64,000 nucleotides of DNA from Crocinitomix algicola. GTDB taxonomy: Bacteria; Bacteroidota; Bacteroidia; Flavobacteriales_D; Crocinitomicaceae. Positions 60,777 to 64,000 of the stretch are shown in pieces. Under the pieces are notes generated by a model that saw nothing but the letters and a program-made list of their open reading frames with translations, was not told where the DNA came from and did no database searches. The position numbers and the translations under genes were made by a program. Each line of letters opens with the position of its first letter. Within the stretch, counting starts at the first letter, position 1. The stretch lies in the NCBI RefSeq assembly GCF_001661595.2, contig NZ_LYPF02000001.1:248001-312000 (forward strand). Reading direction: 5' to 3'.

Positions 60777-62414
60777 TTATTCTTTAATAAATTTAGCGCG
60801 ATATATCTTTCCGTCCTCAACTACCTTTAAAATATACCATCCAGAACTTAGAATTGAAACGTCTAATCTGTTATTATCAAGTTTAATTTCTTGGCATTTA
60901 CCATTTATGTCACAAATCATAACACTCGAAGACTCTTTAAAATGATTTTTCAAATAAAGTATATCATTTACTGGATTTGGAAAGATTTTGAGTTCTTCAA
61001 GATAGGGTAAATTTTCGGTTTTGGAGCTTAGGTCCGGTTGTACATAGTTTACGTTAAAAACTGGTGAAAATTTAGGATTTTCACTTCCTGTAAATCTTAT
61101 AAAATTACCTGCTCCTAGATTTGCGTCTAGTTTAAATTGTATAATATCTGATGTCTCAATTAAGGGTAAAAACGATTCGTCAAGATCAATTCTTAACCAA
61201 TTCGCACTATCTAAACTGGCATTGAAAACGCATGCTAATGAACTATAGTCCCCTGAATCTTCAAAATCGTCAGAATCGACTCCCTCATCTATTCCAAAAT
61301 TTCCAATTTTAATTGTTACTTCAATATCATCATCAATAGTGAATTCTCCATTTACAGAATCAAGTCGAACGAATAAACTCGCAGATTGTAAATTCGTATC
61401 AGGTAATTCGGTTGTATTAAATGATATTAAAGTTACATAATCATCAGATAGAAAGTTTCCCATAATTAAATCATCACGAACGACCCCAGATGAAGACACT
61501 GAGCCTTCCGATAATTCATCTGACAAAAAATAAGAATCATCCATCAATAATTTGTGATATAAATTTTCAAATTGGTAATCAATCATGTACTCATACCCTG
61601 ATACGGATAAATGAAAACAATCAATAAAAAAACCGTAATTTCTCATACTTATTTTGGGTGATGGATAAGTTATATCACCATCTGGTAAAGGTTGGTATAA
61701 CTTAGGATAAGTTCCTCCCGGAGCCACACCTAGCGGTTCTTCTTGACCAAAAATGTATTGCATATAACCAGGAGCATACACAAAGTCAACATAATCAAGT
61801 CCTGTTGAGTAGACGAGCATTCGTGTTGAAAACGAATTGAGTAAACCATTTAATTCTTCAAAGGTTGGAAACCCCATATCCGCCCATGTATCATAAAACG
61901 GATGAGATTCTTCAAAAGGAGCTGCATCATTTATAATTTCCTCAAAATTAGCATACATGTAACCGCTAAAAACAATTTGAACATCTGAACGTACGGCGTG
62001 AATAAAATCAACAATGGTTTCGACCTCTTCAAACGTTTCATCCATCAAGTTTTCTAATTCCTCCTCCGTAAAATCAATATTCCATGTTCCCAAGAAATCG
62101 TTACCTCCCAAACTTATATGAACAGCTTTCAGTTCTGGTTTGTTAAGTAGTTGCTCCTCTATTTCATCTAACTTTTCTACTGTCAAAAAGTCTTCTGTTC
62201 TTGCCCCATTAACAGCCAATTCGGAATTACTGAAATATTGTTGATTTGAATGCCCCCAATTCGACATAACTTTATTAAAAGTTTGATCGGCATGCATAAA
62301 AAAAGCCCATGAATCACCAATTAATAAAACGGTTGAATTATTCTCTTCATCACATTGTCCAAAATTATTGAGAGAATTTAATAGAATTAGTAGGAATAAT
62401 AATCTTTTTATCAT
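60777..62414 (-). CDS. T9SS-secreted SGNH/GDSL hydrolase with DNRLRE/CBM96-like domain
   Basis: 545 residues from the ATG at 62414, chosen because MIKRLLFLLILLNSLNNFGQ is then a signal peptide; a longer frame to 62495 would overlap the GNAT gene. SGNH blocks: GDSWAFFM (~31), GGNDFLG (~104) and D-x-x-H in DCFHLSVSGY (~265). Residues ~290-460 (DDLIMGNFLSDDYVTLISFN, SASLFVRLDS) resemble DNRLRE/CBM96 domains. A sorting domain follows (LKIFPNPVNDILYL to the end). A secreted esterase, perhaps for acetylated polysaccharide (inference). Confidence 0.88.
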   Translation of the reverse strand: MIKRLLFLLILLNSLNNFGQCDEENNSTVLLIGDSWAFFMHADQTFNKVMSNWGHSNQQYFSNSELAVNGARTEDFLTVEKLDEIEEQLLNKPELKAVHISLGGNDFLGTWNIDFTEEELENLMDETFEEVETIVDFIHAVRSDVQIVFSGYMYANFEEIINDAAPFEESHPFYDTWADMGFPTFEELNGLLNSFSTRMLVYSTGLDYVDFVYAPGYMQYIFGQEEPLGVAPGGTYPKLYQPLPDGDITYPSPKISMRNYGFFIDCFHLSVSGYEYMIDYQFENLYHKLLMDDSYFLSDELSEGSVSSSGVVRDDLIMGNFLSDDYVTLISFNTTELPDTNLQSASLFVRLDSVNGEFTIDDDIEVTIKIGNFGIDEGVDSDDFEDSGDYSSLACVFNASLDSANWLRIDLDESFLPLIETSDIIQFKLDANLGAGNFIRFTGSENPKFSPVFNVNYVQPDLSSKTENLPYLEELKIFPNPVNDILYLKNHFKESSSVMICDINGKCQEIKLDNNRLDVSILSSGWYILKVVEDGKIYRAKFIKE

Positions 62415-62457
62415 GGGGTAAGGTCTAATACTTTTATAATCATAACGTGCTACATTA

Positions 62458-62988
62458 TTATTGGTTGGTATGGGTGTGATAAACGTCCACAGCAATACCT
62501 CTATACTCTGGAACTCGCTTTTTAAAAGTCATTCCATTATTCAAGGCTACTGCTTTCGATCCAATATTTTCTGGATGAATTATGGAATGAAATTCTTTCG
62601 CATATCCCCTTTTAAATCCTTCTTTTTTACAACCAATAGCTGCTTCTGATGCGTATCCTTTTCGCCAATATTGAGGTAAAATAGTATAGCCAATCTCTAT
62701 TATTTCTTCACCATTAAGGTCTTGAATTAAAATTCCGGCTTGTCCAATAATTTGCTCATCAATTTTGGAACACAAAACGTTCATACCTCCCAAATTATTC
62801 TCATATCTATACATGGCCTTGTCGAACCATATTTGACATAATTCTTTTGGACTTAACATTGGGTCGAGAGCTAAGAATTTAACAGCTTGATCATTCTCAA
62901 AAACCGCTATCCAATCTTCAAAATCTGTCCATTTTAAAGCCCTAAAAAACAATCGTTCAGTTTCAAAATCGAATAATGTGAATTTCAT
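62458..62988 (-). CDS. GNAT N-acetyltransferase (RimJ-type)
   Basis: 176 residues. A RimJ/RimL-type Acetyltransf_3 fold: FETERLFFRALKWTDFEDW, MNVLCSKIDEQIIGQAGILIQ, EIGYTILPQYWRKGYASEAA (acetyl-CoA loop R-K-G-Y-A) and ENIGSKAVALNNGMTFKKR near the end. Substrate may be a ribosomal protein, amino sugar or small molecule. It lies 43 bases upstream of the SGNH gene in the same direction. Confidence 0.9.
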   Translation of the reverse strand: MKFTLFDFETERLFFRALKWTDFEDWIAVFENDQAVKFLALDPMLSPKELCQIWFDKAMYRYENNLGGMNVLCSKIDEQIIGQAGILIQDLNGEEIIEIGYTILPQYWRKGYASEAAIGCKKEGFKRGYAKEFHSIIHPENIGSKAVALNNGMTFKKRVPEYRGIAVDVYHTHTNQ

Positions 62989-63119
62989 TGCATTAAAACA
63001 TTAATTTAGAGAAGAATATTTAAATATACTTAAAAAGACAAATCAAACACTCTTCTCCTTGGAAATTACTAGATAGTATTCTATCTTTTACCGTTTAGAT
63101 TTAACAGAATAAAAATTTC

Positions 63120-64000
63120 ATGGATTTCAACGAAATAAAATACAAAAAACCATTTTATAAAATTAAGCAACCCCTTAGAGAACATTTAAGACAATATTCG
63201 CGCCTTGCACAGTTTCCTATTTCTTATGATGATTTAGCAAGTCATGGTGAAATAATTCCTTTAACTGATGAAAATGGAAATTCCACGTTTTGGAATGCTG
63301 TTTTATTCAATCCTAGTGATATTGATCAGATTTATTCAGATCTACTCAATCTATATCAAATGCTTTACGCAGATGGAAGTCCAATAGCTTATATTAAAAT
63401 AGGAAGTGTTGATTTTTGTTCTTATGGTAATTCAAAGCCCTTTAGGATTAAAGTTGTAAACGAAATAAATGATAATCACGATTATTATTACATAAAGAAA
63501 GCAGACGCATCTCGAATTTACGGCTTAGAATTGGAGCATATTTTTTCTCCAAATAAAATGAGTTATTTAGTCGATAAGCTCACTTTAGTTGAAGAACATG
63601 TAATAGGCATTCCGTGCGATGAGTTTATCGCAAAAAATAATGGAAAAAAGGTTGAAAACCGTTTAAGACTGGCGAAAGAATTCGTTAAGTTTAATGAACG
63701 TTGCTTTGTACAGCTATTGGGTGATATGCGAGCATATAACTACGTTGTAGAGATTAATCAAGATTTCGATAATATTCAATATCGCTTACGTGCAATGGAT
63801 TTTGACCAGCAATCATATGAAGGCCGAAAAAACATGTATTTACCGCAATTCTACAAAGATAATATTGAATTGGTAAATTTAACACAAGAAGTAATGTCTT
63901 TTGAAACTGCCGGTCAATACGTACTTCAAGAACGGGCAGCAATGAAAAAGCGATTCTTATCTGCTAGACAAAGAACAAAAAGTCTCTTGCGTAGAATGCG
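63120..64000 (+). CDS. Unrecognised protein, truncated at the right window edge
   Basis: The frame is open from the ATG at 63120 to the end, at least 293 codons with no stop. It begins MDFNEIKYKKPFYKIKQPLR. Charged, soluble, no signal peptide. Notable stretches: GSPIAYIKIGSVDFCSYGN, HDYYYIKKADASRIYGLELE, ERCFVQLLGDMRAYNYVVEI and LRAMDFDQQSYEGRKNMY. The D-F-D near RAMDFDQ recalls kinase-like metal sites, but I see no other kinase motif, so I do not assign one. It is divergent from the GNAT gene. Confidence 0.75.
   Translation, partial: MDFNEIKYKKPFYKIKQPLREHLRQYSRLAQFPISYDDLASHGEIIPLTDENGNSTFWNAVLFNPSDIDQIYSDLLNLYQMLYADGSPIAYIKIGSVDFCSYGNSKPFRIKVVNEINDNHDYYYIKKADASRIYGLELEHIFSPNKMSYLVDKLTLVEEHVIGIPCDEFIAKNNGKKVENRLRLAKEFVKFNERCFVQLLGDMRAYNYVVEINQDFDNIQYRLRAMDFDQQSYEGRKNMYLPQFYKDNIELVNLTQEVMSFETAGQYVLQERAAMKKRFLSARQRTKSLLRRM

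Noticed and set aside
62415-62495. Longer N-terminus of the SGNH hydrolase from 62495
   Set aside because: It would overlap the GNAT gene and place a non-signal sequence before a clear signal peptide at 62414.
1-64000. CRISPR array, tRNA, rRNA, insertion sequence, prophage or toxin-antitoxin pair
   Set aside because: No spaced direct repeats, transposase or phage motifs, or cloverleaf pattern was found by eye. YdeI- and YwqK-like names alone are not toxin-antitoxin evidence. A tRNA scan was not possible.

Overview
The window is chromosomal DNA from a member of the Bacteroidota, most likely a marine or aquatic Flavobacteriales (inference). The evidence is low GC, seven proteins with type IX secretion (T9SS) signals, a 908-residue topoisomerase IV A subunit of the Bacteroidota type, a TonB-dependent receptor with a carboxypeptidase-regulatory-like N-terminal domain, many lipoproteins, and TANNTTTG -7 promoter boxes, the form used by the Bacteroidota primary sigma factor. 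T9SS cargo carries an N-terminal signal peptide and a C-terminal sorting domain that directs it to the cell surface or medium. Six proteins here have the type A domain and one has the type B (CHU_C) domain. I see no rRNA, tRNA, CRISPR array, insertion sequence or prophage gene. No stretch longer than 300 bases is without a gene; the longest, 23547-23843, is 297 bases.

Layout. 1-2.6 kb: end of a TIGR03032 gene followed at once by a T9SS FG-GAP repeat protein, then a convergent lipoprotein. 2.6-6.7 kb: cold-shock-domain protein, TonB-C/MORN protein, DUF2461, SRPBCC-GyrI fusion, gluzincin-like lipoprotein. 6.8-9.8 kb: three T9SS cargo proteins, two of them paralogues. 9.8-16.8 kb: a minus-strand cluster of parE, a PEGA-like membrane protein, a lipoprotein, parC and a YCF48/BNR-like lipoprotein. 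17-23.5 kb: TonB-dependent receptor, flavin oxidoreductase and several lipoproteins. 23.8-29.4 kb: mnmE, sucD, RDD protein, hrpB. 29.4-32.9 kb: small lipoprotein, T9SS protein, DUF3820, YdeI/DUF1905 and an orphan protein resembling the IF-2 N-terminal region. 33.1-39.8 kb: a complete RND efflux operon (adaptor, permease, TolC-like) and a beta-barrel protein. 39.8-50.5 kb: uvrA and, upstream of it on the minus strand, an exopolysaccharide cluster (asnB, glycosyltransferase, wza, wzc tyrosine kinase, rfbC, wecA-like). 50.6-64 kb: dacB, FdhF/YdeP oxidoreductase, large type B T9SS protein, M14 carboxypeptidase, msrA, DEAD helicase, SGNH hydrolase with T9SS tail, GNAT, and an unrecognised gene cut by the right edge.

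How genes work together. ParE and ParC form topoisomerase IV. The RND adaptor, pump and TolC-like protein form one envelope-spanning pump, with a perfect inverted repeat just upstream of its -7 box. In the polysaccharide cluster the WecA-like enzyme starts the lipid-linked unit, the glycosyltransferase extends it, RfbC makes a dTDP-sugar, and Wza and Wzc export it and control chain length. No flippase, polymerase or rfbA/B/D is present in the window.

Most notable points: (1) a ten-A tract fuses the glycosyltransferase and wza reading frames, and nine As would give a stop two bases before the wza ATG; (2) a free-standing IF-2-N-like protein without a GTPase; (3) the inverted repeat at the RND promoter; (4) a QGSLF tail on ParC resembling a sliding-clamp-binding motif; (5) three well-supported TTG start codons.
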